Positions 48,901 to 61,715 are shown, counted from the stretch's first letter. The stretch: DNA of 64,000 nucleotides from Casuarina equisetifolia (GCA_028551475.1 CM052359.1:7627583-7691582); one strand, 5' to 3'. Program-made: numbers and translations. The notes: generated by a model not told the origin, from the sequence alone.

Positions 48901-49399
48901 AATTATATTAACTTGGGTAGCTAGTTGATGAGATGTGATCTAGTTACTCTTTGAATTACAACTACTTTTAAGGTGATGAGTGTTGGTAAAATGGGAAGTA
49001 TTAACTAGCTAGTGAGATGCTGAGTGCTAGACTTGGGTATGATAGGCTAAATTTTGTAAACATGCATAGTCTCAATCATTTGTAACTTTAGTAATTCCCT
49101 CAAGCTAGTTATTTTCATAAATTAATTACCTTGAGCTTTGCTTAACAAATGATTTATTTTATTTGTTGCAAAAGCCTTGGGGTTTAGTTCACGGGATGTG
49201 AGTTTCAACATATAGGTGCGGAGGAGACTGAGGCTCATTATTTGTAATTTTTAATATTTTCCTTCAAGCTTCACGATTGATATAAATCAAATACATGGAA
49301 CCTATAAACCATTTAAATTCAACAAGATTATTAGGTTGAAAGCCCAATTGATTTTGGTGGCTTGGAGCCTATGGGAGTTTGGTGACCTAGAGGCATGAT

Positions 49400-49650
49400 T
49401 GAAATTCCGGCTTCAAAGTCCTTTTGAAAATTATGGGCTATTGAGCCCATTTTTAAAATTTTGGGCTTCACGGTTCAGTTTTGGAAATTTGGGTTGTAAG
49501 TCCCCAATTCTTGAAATTTTGGAGTTGGAAGCCCCCTTTTTTCTTCTTCTTTGGAAATCTAAGTTGGTATACCCATTCTGAAATTTTTTTCAGAATTGAG
49601 AGTGCATTTTAGAAATTTGGGTTTGTGAAACCATTTCAAAAGATCTTTAA
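49400..49650. repeat. Degenerate short-period repeat (about 36 bp)
   Basis: The phrases TTTTGAAAATTATGGGCT, TTTTAAAATTTTGGGCTT, TTTTGGAAATTTGGGTTG and CTTGAAATTTTGGAGTTG recur at regular spacing, interleaved with GAGCCC/AAGTCC/AAGCCC. About six to seven imperfect units. The flanks (48.9-49.4 and 49.65-50.06 kb) hold no gene. Confidence 0.5.
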
Positions 49651-50059
49651 TTTATTAATTTGTCAACAAGTACTTGATTCAATTGAGAACATGCGTTGAC
49701 TAAAACCTCTTAATTTTAAATTTAATAACAAAATGTGTGAGTTTGAATATGTGGGAAAAAAGAGAGAGAATTAATTTGTGCCTATAGTCTCTAGGCTCCA
49801 CCCTTTCTAAGTTGGGTGAGTCCAAATTAGATTGGGTCATCATATGGACTTGAGATCAAATTTATCAGGTTGGGTCATGACTATTCTTGACATGTCACCC
49901 ATAGCTCTTCATGGTTCACATTTATCTTCGGAGGGTGTCATTGTGCTTTTATTTATTTGGTAGTTTGGTAGGCCCAATAACATGACATTGATATTACATT
50001 AGGAAAATTTATTTTTTCTTAAAATTAATTTATAAATAAGGAATTTTTATATTAAATAT

Positions 50060-50630
50060 TCTATAATAAGCTTCAAATATCATAAGTATTCCAACAATAG
50101 CAATTGAAGAGTATAAGAGTTATGGTTATCCACAATGGTAGCCTGTTAGGGTGGAAACGACTGTTTAAGGAGGCCGTTGACATAGGTTGAAAGTGGCTGA
50201 TGATGATGTTTAGAGATAAGTTAGAGCTTCAATTAGTGAAACGACCTAAATGGCAGTATATGCAAAGATTGAATATGAAAGCAACTGGGATTTGGCACTC
50301 TTAGGCTGCAAAAATAAATATCCGATACTTCTCATCCACATAGAATTGGTATAGCAAATTTTCCATCTATTTCCTTGAAAAGCTCCCTATATCTAGTCTT
50401 TACAAACAAAAAGTGTTTGGGTATACAAGGATGGCTCAAGCATATCCAATTTTCCATTTATTTCATTAAGAGCTTCAATAGTTAAGTCCTAAAAGTGCTA
50501 TGTGTGTAAATATCGTTCATAAATACGTCTTAATGTGATGAAATCTTGTAGAAGCTGGAATTGTAATTGTAATTGTAATTGTAATTGTAATTGAGGTAGG
50601 CTTGTTTCACCAATTACACAAAGTAGATAG
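50060..50630. repeat. Segmental repeat C1 (paired with 53.69-54.42 kb)
   Basis: This block aligns along its length with 53690-54420. Shared strings include ATTCCAACAATAG, GCAGTATATGCAAA, GAATATGAAAGCAACTGGGA and ATAAATACGTCTTAATGT. This copy has a five-unit (TTGTAA)n expansion at 50559-50594 where the partner has a single unit. It lies just upstream of the GH17 pseudogene. Confidence 0.8.
50559..50594 (+). repeat. (TTGTAA)n hexanucleotide repeat
   Basis: Five tandem TTGTAA units, found only in this copy of the 50.1/53.7-kb repeat pair. Confidence 0.85.
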
Positions 50631-50886
50631 TTGGGGAGAAAAATGCAATTATGAGGGATTCAACCTTTCTAGGAATCAATATTCTGTGGAATTCTAAATA
50701 TTGAGTTCTTTAGAACAATAAATGCTGATAATAGAGAATCCAAAGCAATTGATTTGGAGTTAATAAGTGTGTGCTAAGAAAATCTACTGATACATATGGT
50801 AAGAATTTTAGAAGATCCTTTGCTACAAATGGGGTGTTGATAATGAAATTAGACCATTAAAAGGAGAAATTTATTGTATTAATCCC

Positions 50887-50895
50887 TATATAAAT
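50887..50895 (+). promoter_or_regulatory. Possible TATA box of the GH17 pseudogene
   Basis: TATATAAAT lies about 400 bp upstream of the ATG at 51292, leaving room for a leader with or without an intron. It may be a relic of the former glucanase promoter. Confidence 0.35.
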
Positions 50896-51291
50896 GTGTA
50901 GTATGTTAGGTCTGCGGTAGGGGTATTAGAGAAGGTGGGCTTTGCATCAAGGGTCCTTGATAGCTCCTCGACACAAGTAAGTTTTCTCTTCTGAGTTTCC
51001 CCTGGTTGGTTTATATCTACTGTCTGGATGGGAGTCTAAGGGCCTTTCATCAAGCTTGTGAGAAAGAATGTTTTTCATAGTTCTAATCGCATCAGTTTCT
51101 TCATAGTTATGTTCTTTGTCTTCTTATTTTTTACCTCTACAAGAAATTGCTCTTGCTGAGACTATATTTTAACAATGGTAACAATTATGTTAACTGAGAA
51201 ACAACAAATTTTAGTCATTTTGCCGTATGTTTCTTTGTTTACTCATCTCCTTTGAACAACGACAGGGAAAGCATTGAGTGATAAAGAAGCA

Positions 51292-51640
51292 ATGACACTG
51301 TTTTGGATTGTGTTCATTTTGTCCTTCACAGTCATTGAGAAACAAATTGTTTTGGTCCAAGTGGTCGGTGTTTGCTATGGAATGGTATCAGACAACCTTC
51401 CTTCGGCCACCGATGTGGTTTAACTCTACGAAAGATATGGTGTTACAAAAATGAGACTCTACGATCCCAATCACGCAGCACTCGAAGCACAAGAGGAAGC
51501 CAAATTGCTATAACTTTAGGCATCCAAAATGATAATTTACCGGGACTAGCAGCGGACCCAGGAGCAGTGGTTTCTTGGATTGAAACAAATATGGACCCTT
51601 ACTTCAACGACGTTCTCTTGTTGCAATAGGTAATCCTAGT
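51292..51640 (+). pseudogene. Beta-1,3-glucanase (GH17) N-terminal pseudogene
   Basis: The ATG at 51292 opens a signal-peptide-like frame (MTLFWIVFILSFTV), then VVGVCYGMVSDNLPSATDVV, the conserved start of plant glucan endo-1,3-beta-glucosidases. A TAA at 51421-51423 replaces the Asn codon expected before LYxxYGV. The frame goes on as TKMRLYDPNHAALEA, then needs a frameshift near 51487 to reach GSQIAITLGIQNDNLPGL and WIETNMDPYFNDV. Sequence related to the family stops at about 51630. The catalytic Glu residues and most of the barrel are absent, so this is a truncated, dead copy. In life the family hydrolyses callose and fungal glucans. Confidence 0.85.
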
Positions 51641-51889
51641 AGTATCCAAATAAGATTCTTTTAATTTTTAATTTTTTTTAATAGATAGAGGAAATATAGA
51701 GGAACCCAATGGGTGAGCAAAGATAATCCCCTTGGGGCTAATTATTGGATAGAACCTCTCTCATAGATTTTAGTTGATAAGAAAATCTATAAGATAAATA
51801 TTTTAGGAGAAAAAAAGTATGAGAAAATTTAATGAAAGAAAAAAACTACAAAAGATGTGCCTTGTTAAATTTCCTTAACATTCCAAGGA

Positions 51890-52946
51890 CTCTAAACTAG
51901 CATATTAATAATTTAAAATACTTATGTATGCCATTTTAAACAATATTAAGATTAAGTTGTAGAAGAATTTTGAGTTCATCCACGGTAAAGATGCTTAAAA
52001 GTGTTTGGTTTGGGTTTCAAAAAATTCAGCCCCTAGATAATGCAATTGTGGCGTTAATGCTCTTCAGTTTATGAATGAGTGTTCAGATCATTGGATTCTC
52101 ATATTCATCCTAGATATAGCACCATCAATGTATCTTGTTTCTACAAGTTATAAAGCGATATTCAGCCACATGGAAGGCCTCTTTGGCAATTGGCCTAGAA
52201 GGAAAAAAAAAAAAAAAAGCCTACTTTAATATCATATTAAGTGGGACTCAAGTTTTCACAAGAGAATAGAAATATCAACTCATATAAGGCCCTAAAAATA
52301 AAATTCTACTTCTGGTGTGGGATGAAATCCCAACAAAAGTACTACGGTATGCAACTGCCAATTTGATCAAACAAAGATTAAAATGTAACATTAATTCAAG
52401 CGAACTGTCCACTCCAGAGACTGTTTAAGGTTGTGTAGCCTTTGTTTACCCCAGCCTGCCCTTTTCTTATCCAGCCCATTTGTTAAAACGACGTCCTATC
52501 CTCAACCGTATGAAAAGATAAGCTTCAACTTACGAATGGAGATCGGAGGTAACTTAGAATCAGTTGAAAATCATGTCACACTACAAGATAAGCTTTTCCT
52601 CTGCTCAACTCTTTGAGCCTGTTCTAAATGGAAGGCGCCAAGGAATCGAGTCTCGGAATAGTACGTATTTGGAAAACCCCAAATAAAGACCGTGCATTTA
52701 TTCATCTTGTTTTACCAGAACAACATAAACAGTTCAACAGAAGTCAGACATTGAGTAAGCGCACAAGCAAACTTCCCGACTCAATACAAGACTACTCACA
52801 AGACACTTTCAATTAAATAAAAAGCCAACAAACTACTAATGACACGAAGAATTCAATCTTTATGAACCCTCTCAATCAGGACAAACAGACCATTGGGACA
52901 TGAAATAACTGGAGACCTTCCTTCCGGTGGATTATTTACAGAGACC
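51890..52946. repeat. 3' flank of germin copy 3 (duplicated unit C)
   Basis: Matches the 3' flanks of germin copies 1 and 2, for example CTTTTCCTCTGCTCAACTCT and CCATTTGTTAAAACGA-type strings near 52.48-52.62 kb. Here the LINE found in unit 2 is absent and the empty site can be read near 51.91-51.94 kb. Confidence 0.7.
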
Positions 52947-53576
52947 TTAACCGGTGCCGCCAAAAACGCCTTTGAGCTTCTTAACTTGAGCAGGGTCAAG
53001 GAAAGTAGTTTCGGCTATCAGTTGAGTGGGTATATTGTTTGCAAAGAGAGCGTTGTCCACAAACTGGAGACCTGGGTTTGCACTACTGAAGCTAAGAAAC
53101 CCGACGCTAGGAGAACGTACATCATTCACTTGGAAGTGTAGTAGCCCCCGAGGGAAAACTATAACGTCACCCGGATTAAGAGTTTTGGCGTAAACAGTGT
53201 TAGCCGAGGAAACGAACCCAGCGAAGATTCTCCCTTGCTGGACAACTAAGACTTCCGTACCGCCGGGATGTGAGTGGAATGGCACAACTCCATCAACCGC
53301 CAAGTCCAGACGGGCAACAGCAACTCCAAGCCCGTTCACGCCAGGAAATGTTGAGTCAATCGCCGCCGTCACTGCAGCTTTAAAAGGATTTGTGGTGTTG
53401 CCGGGTTTTGCCAGGCCACTGAAAACAAAATCATCCACTGTGACGTTTGCCACGTTCTTGCAAGAGTAGCCGGCAGGGCCTTGAGGAGCTGAGAAGTCGG
53501 CGACACAGAATTCTTGCACGGCAGCGTGGCAAGAGGAAACAAGGAGATAAAAGAAGATGATAACTGGAGGAATCAT
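52947..53576 (-). CDS. Germin-like protein, ABP19/20 type (copy 3)
   Basis: Single exon, 209 aa, ATG at 53576 with a signal peptide (MIPPVIIFFYLLVSSCHAAV) and a TATA box at 53647-53653. This is the most diverged of the three copies: AIDSTFPGVNG in place of [26 protein letters not shown] in box 1 and [17 protein letters not shown] in box 2. All cupin metal ligands (HxH, Glu, His), the N-terminal Cys pair and an NTT site are kept, so it is probably an active secreted germin-like protein. Its upstream sequence departs from that of copies 1 and 2 at about 53690 and lacks their ACGT-core promoter block, so its expression may differ. Confidence 0.93.
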   Translation of the reverse strand: MIPPVIIFFYLLVSSCHAAVQEFCVADFSAPQGPAGYSCKNVANVTVDDFVFSGLAKPGNTTNPFKAAVTAAIDSTFPGVNGLGVAVARLDLAVDGVVPFHSHPGGTEVLVVQQGRIFAGFVSSANTVYAKTLNPGDVIVFPRGLLHFQVNDVRSPSVGFLSFSSANPGLQFVDNALFANNIPTQLIAETTFLDPAQVKKLKGVFGGTG

Positions 53577-53646
53577 CCTCGCAAATATTGGCGGTGTATG
53601 TTTGTCGGAGGTTTTAGCGTGTGCTTTGATGATAGTCTGGTACCAC

Positions 53647-53653
53647 TTATATA
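53647..53653 (-). promoter_or_regulatory. TATA box of germin copy 3
   Basis: TATATAA on the minus strand, about 71-77 bp upstream of the ATG at 53576, in the same position as in copy 1. Confidence 0.7.
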
Positions 53654-53689
53654 GAACTTGGATATTTTTGAAAGCTAGGCTGTTGTAGT

Positions 53690-54420
53690 TGCAAATATAA
53701 TAAGATATTCCAACAATAGTAATTGAAGAGAATAAGAGTTGTAGTTACCCAAAATTGTAGTTTGTTATGGAAAAGGAGGTGGTGGGAAACGGCTGCGAAA
53801 GGTAGTGGGTGAGAATGGTCAAAAGTGATTTATGATGATGCTTAAAGATAGTTAAAGCTTCAATTAGTAAACTATCAGGATGGCAGTATATGCAAATGTT
53901 GAATATGAAAGCAACTGGGATTTGGCAATCTCAAGCTGCTAAAATAAGTGTCCAATACTTCTCATCCTCGTAGAATTGGTGCAACAAATTTTCCATCTAT
54001 TTCCTCCTGAAGATCCGACTAATTTTAGTCTCTCTACACAAAGAGCGCATAGCTATAAAAGGATAGCTCAAGCATATCTCCATGTAGCGGTGGCTTGCTG
54101 GAACCCCCAGGGTCTTTACTTGATCCAGTATATGTGATGTATATGCCATTCCGAAGTGATCCATTAATCTGCTAATAAGTCGTTTAATGGCAGTTCCATC
54201 TATCACTTATTGTGATTACAGAAAGTTAACTTTTGAAGGTCCGTAAATGGATCTTGAGATACTGGCATTGCATGCCAGTTTTCCATGTATTTCATTAAGA
54301 GCTTCAATAATTAAGTCCTGAAAATGCTAGGTGTGTAGATATTGTTCATAAATACGTCTTAATGTCAACGTTGCAGAAGCGGGAATCGCAATTGAAGTAG
54401 GCTTGTTCCACGAATTCACA
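53690..54420. repeat. Segmental repeat C2 (paired with 50.06-50.63 kb)
   Basis: Partner of 50060-50630, lying directly upstream of germin copy 3. It contains an extra segment of about 200 bp (about 54.08-54.27 kb) not seen in C1. Short frames here have no recognised domain. Confidence 0.78.
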
Positions 54421-54431
54421 CATAACTATTG

Positions 54432-55061
54432 AATAAGTTTTAGCTCCAGTGCAACCTCAGTCGGTACATGCTGGAGTTGTTCTCAAACATCCATCATCGA
54501 GCAACAACTTCATGCAACCAGTTCACTCTTGTGCTCCAAAATAGTTCATGCAGAAACCCCATGCAAATTGGAAGTATCGAAGGCCTATCAAACTTTTGAC
54601 AACCTAGCAATCAATGCTCATGCCAGGCTTATGCTTGGTAACATCTCAACAGGTACGTCAACCTTCACCAATTATCGTCACGGCGAATCATTGACCAGAC
54701 ACAAGAGAAGCTACCCAGTTGCTTATGTTGACCTACGCGTGCGAGTCATGAACCCTACAGCAAGGGAAAGGAATAATGAAGAACCAAACACTACATTCAT
54801 TGACAAGCGACACACCAACCCCCTTGATGTGGCACCGACCACTGAATCTTCTGAAAATTATGGAAATATCATAGAAATGTATTGTAGGTCTTAACACACT
54901 ATATTTATGTATAATGGCTACTCCCTTTTGAGGTATCGAGTTAAGGGCCATTTTGTGTGAGTCTCTTTTTTTGAAGCAATATTGGCCCATAAGCTGTTGT
55001 AACGTCCTTTGCTTTTCCAACTTTGTATTTATCACCGCAAACTCTTATAACCAAATTCCTT
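54432..55061 (+). repeat. 5' LTR of the plus-strand copia relic
   Basis: Bounded on the right by the PBS. Its start (AAGTTTTAGCTCCAGTGCAA, about 54437) matches the sequence after the PPT at 61719 (AAGTTTCAGCTCCAATGTAA), and GTACATGCTGGAGTTGTT matches GTACATGTTGAAGTTGTT. It contains a 121-codon frame (54529-54894) with no known domain. Confidence 0.65.
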
Positions 55062-55062
55062 T

Positions 55063-55074
55063 TGGTATCAAAGC
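55063..55074 (+). other. Primer-binding site of the copia relic
   Basis: TGGTATCAAAGC differs by one base from the usual initiator tRNA-Met PBS (TGGTATCAGAGC) and lies at the LTR-internal border. Confidence 0.75.
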
Positions 55075-56582
55075 GTGCAAGATCCACACGATGCTATATC
55101 CTTCTTCTCAAATGCCCGTGGCCCTAGAAAATATTTATCCTTTTCCTAATTTCATCAATTTCAATAACTTTGTCAATATCAAATTGATAGAAGGGACTAT
55201 TTGCCCTAGATGACTCAAATCGAGTCCCTTATATAGAAACAAAAACTTACAAGCTTTCACACAGGTGACAACTTGTCTTGTCGCTATCATCACAATAGGA
55301 GAGACCTCCACTCCGGGTTTAGCATATGAATCATGAACCCAAAGCAATGCGTTGTTCAAATCACGGATAATAAGTACCCTCTCCGAGGAAGCTAGTTGGT
55401 CATATCTTTGAATTGATAACCTCAACAAAAATTTTCTTTGCCTAGAAAACTAAAGCCAAGGAATTTGATCCCCTTTCTTAATTACATAACTTACAAAGGG
55501 AAGGTAAAACCCTACCAACCTTCTTAACTAAACTCAAATCTCTACTAAACCAACTTAGCTCAATTGGAAAATCATTGACCAATTCTGTTGAAACCTTTTG
55601 TCCCCTTAAAAGCCTTGGAGAACATTATGACTCTTTTCGAACAATAATGTTTTGACCTCCAATTCCTTAATTTAGTGAAGTTATATCACAACTTCAAGCC
55701 TATGAGACTTGCCATAAGCGCTATCCTTCAAAGTCTATAGAATCACCAAACAAGAACATGGGCTTTACATTTTAAAGAGGAGGTTGAAGAGGCAAAAGGG
55801 GACCAAGACCAGGGGGATCACTAACGCCCTTCATTTCTCAAGGAAGAGGCCTTAGCATAGGAGCACCTAATAATTGAAACTAACTAAATTTCCGAAAACC
55901 TAGGGATCCTAATCAAGGGTCATTTCAAAAACCATCAGGTAACTCATGAAACTTCTCACCAAGAACAATTGTTGTTTGTCAAATATGTAGATAACATAAT
56001 CATGTAGCATTGGAGTGTTGGAATTGGTTTGATCGTACCTATTAGTTAGCTGAAATTCCAAAAGCTTTAGCAACACTACAACAAAATGAGGTCTTAAATG
56101 AAGAATAGGTTGCAAATTCTAAAGCACCTACTCACATGGTTGACCTAATAGGTAGTCTTTCAACTTTTACTCACTGTAAAGGGGCAAATTATGTTTTATT
56201 TGGATATGGACAGCACTTACCAATTGCCCATAAAGGAATTGTTGACCTCCATAAGGGACTCCTATGATTACAGTTGATCTTGTTCATACCTCATATTAAA
56301 CAAAGTTTGTTGTTTGTCTTTAAACTTACTAATTTTTTCCTTGCTCCATAATTTTGACAAAAGCTCCTTCATTTTAGGGACCTAATCACATAGGAAAACA
56401 TGTTCCATCAATATAGGAAAGGCAATATCTACATATTTCCAAAAGAAAAATATCAGGCCTACTTCTCATGTCGACAACAAGTGATAAATGGCAATACTTA
56501 AGGGACATACCCCAATTTGCAAGTATTTCAGGACAAGAATTCTATGGAGGCACATGTTGAATGGAGACCTTCCATGGCTTCT

Positions 56583-56622
56583 TTTTATTTTATTTTATTT
56601 TATTTTATTATATATATATATT
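56583..56622 (+). repeat. (TTTTA)n and (TA)n microsatellite
   Basis: About five TTTTA units are followed by a short TA run and a poly-A stretch, inside the copia relic. Confidence 0.8.
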
Positions 56623-59249
56623 TAAAAAAAAAACAAGGAACAAAAAGGTCCTAAAATTTGCTATCAAGGCATTTTTATGGTCTAAACCAACATCAGCGTT
56701 GAGGATTTTATGGATAGCTAATAATGAATCTCTTTCTATAACAATCTCCCCACAGTCCCTTTGCTGAGCTATCTAAAGTGCAAAACTGATAGCTTTTAGT
56801 TCAGCTCTAATAGCTAAATTACTACCCCTATTCCCGACAAAGCCAACCAACCAATTCCCACAAATGTCTCTCCAAAGTCTGCTAAAACCAATAGCCCCAG
56901 GACAACCATTAGCACATACATCCGTGTAGAAGATTGAGATACTCTAATTGTTAAAAGTTCGACACAATCAAGGAGTTATCAGAATAAAGGGAGATATCCC
57001 CACACTTTTGACCTCCTATCTAGTAAGTAAGAGTCATCTCTTACCATTTGCTTCTTCTTGGCGCAAAACCATCGTTACTAGAACAAATACATAATGACCT
57101 ATGTGGACCATCATTTGTACTCTCAAATCAAAACAATTTATATTATGCCATATTTATTGATAAATGTACTTGTTTCACTTGTGTTTATCCAATAAGAAGG
57201 AAGTTTGAATTCTATTAGAACTTTATTGACTTTAAAATAATTGTTGAATGGAAATTTAATTCAAAAATAAATATTTTACAACCATATAATGATGATAAGT
57301 ACACCATCAATGAACTTCGAGACTACCTTTGCCAACATGGAATACTCCACCAATTATAAAGTCCTTATACTTTCCCAAAAAATGAGATGGTTGAATGGAA
57401 ACATAGACACATTATTGAATTAGAATGCTTAATAATTATTTAATAAAAGGTTCTAACAAAGTTTTGGGTTGAAGCTTTTCTCATGGCAATATACATCATT
57501 AATAGACTCCTAATGCTAGTTTTGGAAAATCTATCACCCTATGAAATCTATGATTATAAAGCAATTATGGATCACTCAAAGTCTTTGGATTAGAATGTTT
57601 CCTTTGCTTAAAAATGACTATGACTAACAAACTATTTATGAAGTCTATGTCTTGTGTTTTTGTAGGTTATAATACCAAGCATAAGGGATACAAATCTCTA
57701 GATCCTTGGACCAGGACATGTGTTATTTAAGGTAAATGTTTTTCCTTTCTATAGGTCATCAACCAAAAACATTGATTCTCCATCCTTTTGGGGAATGATT
57801 GACTCTAATCTTACCAATTCCATGGGCAAAACCCTTTACAAATTGCACCATTAAAGGAAACAGCCGTTGATTATCCTACATAATCTCCCTTGTTACCCTT
57901 CACATATTCATCCCTGATCTCACAAAAGCCATGTAGTACAACTCCTCTACAATTCTTATGCTTCTCCAAACTGTCAAAACACAATATTTTCTTCAACCTC
58001 TTAATGAAGAGTCAACACAACAACCTATTGTTGAAATGGAAGCACCATATTTTAATGAGGCATGTAGAAGATCAAGTAGACACAAGGCAAAAAATCTTTG
58101 AACCATCATCATATTATTTATGCAGCCTAATTATTAAACTTGCACGCATCAACCTTTAAGCAACAAAAAATCAACCCTTCTTCCTCTCACTTAAACTCAC
58201 CATTGAATGAAATAGAAGCTACTTCTTCCTCCTCATTTTCATTAGAAAATCTAAATATATTTACCACACCTTCATCTCTTTCACCTAATCACTTAGACTC
58301 ATTTGTCAACATCACCACTCAAGCACTCAAAACCTTTATGCATTAAAAACCAATCAAAAGTCATCAAATGACTACTCAAGGCCAGCTCAACATTAGAAAG
58401 CCAAAACCAGGATATACATTAAACTTCAGTTTTGTCATTCCTACAATCCCAACAACTATCAAGAAGGCTTTGGAACACCTTAGGTGGGAAGGAGCAATGG
58501 AAATAGAAATGATGATGCTACTCAAGAACTCAACCTAATCCTTAGTTCCTTAGGAACCAAGTATCAATGTGAGAGAGAGCAAGTAGGTCTTTAGGCCCAA
58601 GTTTGCTCCCAATGATCAACTTGATTGATTGAAGGCTTGGTTAGTAGTAAAAGGTTCCCCTAAGAACTTGGGGTTGATTTCCTAAAAACTTTTAGTTTAG
58701 TAGTTCGTTCAACTACCATACAAGTTGTTCTCACTTTACTGTGTTTGTGGATGGAATTTGAGGCAGTTTGATGTGGATAACATGTTTCTCCACAATTATT
58801 TTACCGAATTTGTGAATATGGAACAACCTCTCAACTTTACAAACCCAAATTTTCCTGACATCATGTGCTTGGTTTGTCCATCTTTTAAGTTTACTTCTCG
58901 ATCATGAATTCATTTGTTCACCATTGGCCCCTAATTGTTTTTGTTTCACTATGAGTCTATCTAGATTTAGGTGTTAATGTAGTTGGCAATTTAGTCATCG
59001 TAGGGAATTCTCTTATGCACATAAACCTCTTCACACAATAGTTTGGACTCATATTTCCAATTAAAGACCTCGAGTAACTCCATTTCTTCCTCAATGTCCA
59101 AGGAAAACACAATCCACCTAGCATTTTTCGTACATAAGAGCAGTACTCATCTTACGTTCTTCACTAAGCCGAGATGCAATTCTGTCGTCCTATAGCAACT
59201 CCCGCTATTGCAAAAGTCATTCATATGCCAAACGAGTCAAAACCATTTA

Positions 59250-61000
59250 CTTGTCAAAAGAATATTATAAATGACCAAGTGTTTGCATTTGGGAGTAAAA
59301 TCTTATTCCCTAATTCTCATGGGTAAAATACAGTACCCTAGAATGTTTTTTTTAGGCTAATTATTGCCATTGCAATGATATATTTTACTCCTGAGATACA
59401 TGACTATTTGCAAGAAAAAGTAACGTCAGCCAAAGTATGGCCTAAGCCCAAATGCTTCTCTTAAGTGGAACAGTGAGTTTCACTTGGTCTCTTACCCACA
59501 TGAAAAATAGGGCTCTCTTCTCTCTTCACACACGCGCAGCCCTAATTTCATCTCTCTTTCTCTCACAGGTGAGATGCTCTCAATGGCTCTAATCTAACAC
59601 ATCTTAACAGGAATCAGGTAATCAAAAGGTATTTAAGGTCTCTTTCCTTCCTCAAATGGTCTTGAGGAGTAGTTTTGCAGTGAAAAACAAAAAAAAAAAA
59701 AACAAAAGATTGTTCATCGTGGGTTGAAAAATCAAACAAGAAAAACTCTCATTGATCAACGATTACTCGCTCATTTCTCATGATTTTTTTGCTCAAAATA
59801 ACCCTCAAAGAATTGCAATTTGACAAATACCTTTTTCCTAAATTTCATTGCATATAATGATTGGGTTTGGACTTGAAGTTATCGGTTACTATTCATATTA
59901 ATGTTCACATAGCTTCAAAAATATACTGATTTGAGCTTATTTATGTGGTGATTGTGTGATTATTCTTTATTCTAAATCAAGCTTATTTATCCTAGAATCT
60001 ATGTGATGATTCTTATGAGTTGGTTGCAAATTTTTTGATAAATTATTTGAATCATATATACTCACGACCTTAAGCAAAATCTTGGAATTACTTGTGTTTA
60101 ATTATCTGGTGTTAGTGTTATTGAATATAAACTGTTTGCACTATGTTGTGAATTTATCAGCTCTGTGCTTGAACTCATATTTACCAAGTGAAGAGTTTGT
60201 GAGCCAAAAGGTTTATTGTTGAACATAATTATCATCTTTTATAGCTTAAGATTGATATTAGTACCTTGCTATCATTAAAAGGATTGCATGCTAAACACTC
60301 TACATTTATATATCCGTGTTGTGTGTGAGTTTGATTAAACTTCTTGCTTGTGTAGCTTGAGTCACACATACTAGCAAGTGAGTCCCTTGTATGTTTGTGT
60401 GACCAATCTATATCTCTTATCAAACATACTTGATAGTGTTGTTATTGGTACAGCTGAAACCATTTGATGGCATTTTACATAGCTGTCCAAGAATCAAGGA
60501 AGCAGCAATACATGAAGACATTGTAAACATTCTTTGTATAGCTAGTTAGCTAGACATTTGTAATTGACATATCTTTAGTCTTGCTTTGGAAAAATAATAA
60601 ATTTGAACTCTTTTAATTGTAATACCCCTAGAACTTGTTTTTCTCTTGAAGAATGAAAAGCCCATTTAAGTTTTAATGTGGTTGGCACCCATTTCAATTA
60701 GCTCATATAGACTTATTGTCCCAAGACACATAGTGGCTTTGACATGAATACATTAGGTTGTAAGGAATTTGCATTTAGGTAGTATTACACCTATCTAGTG
60801 CTTTGTGCAAATAGGATTCCTTTCAAACACATTTAATTAAGAAAGGGGTGGAGATAGACTCTAAGTAAGATGAACCATACGCAACTCTCTCTCTCTCTAT
60901 CTCTTTTATAATTTGCATTTCACTTATTGTTCATTTGATTGAGGTAGTTTATTAAGTAATATTACTTTGCAACATTATGCAAATATTATTACAGAAAGCC
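59250..61000. mobile_element. Unidentified insertion inside the copia relic
   Basis: Copia reverse-transcriptase sequence stops near 59250 and resumes near 61010, so about 1.75 kb is foreign. The insert has a poly-A stretch at about 59688-59702 and no recognisable protein domain. Its exact borders and a target duplication could not be set. Confidence 0.45.
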
Positions 61001-61715
61001 AAAAAGACAATAAAACAACTGTCACCTAATTCAACCACCACTTTTTAGGTTGCCATAGTGCTTACACATGGCAATATGCAATGCTTACCCAACCTGATCT
61101 TAGCTACAATGAACAAGCTTTGCCAACACATATCCTCACTAGGTATCCAAAATCTCCATGACTTGAAACGTGTTTTACAATGCCTCCATCATACCATGTA
61201 TCATGGTTTAAGGATCTATTGTTGAAGCATATAGAACCTTTGTGGATTCAATGATATAGATTGAGCTGGGTGTGATGGAATTAGACATTGTACGTCAAGA
61301 TTTTGTATTTTAAATTGGGAAAACTTGGTTTCCAAGGCATCAAAATTAGAAAATGTCTCAAATTCTTTTGCCGACATAAATATCATGTCTTAGTAGTTGG
61401 GACAACAAAAATTACCTAGTTACTCCATTTAATTGGTCATTTTAGTGCTAGTCAATTCACTCCCATAATATTGCATTGTGATAACCTTTTGGCACTTCAA
61501 CTATCTACCAAACCAATTTTTCATTCCTGGAGCAAGCATTTGGATATTGACTTCCATATTGTTTGGAAGAAAGTAGCTCAAGGCATTCTTATAACAACCC
61601 ATGTTCCTAGTGTAGCTTAGCCTATAGATATAATGACTAAATGACTTCCCCACCATGCTTTTTTTTTTATTTTCGAAGCAAATTGGGTGTGATCACAATG
61701 AGTTTGAGGGGGAAT

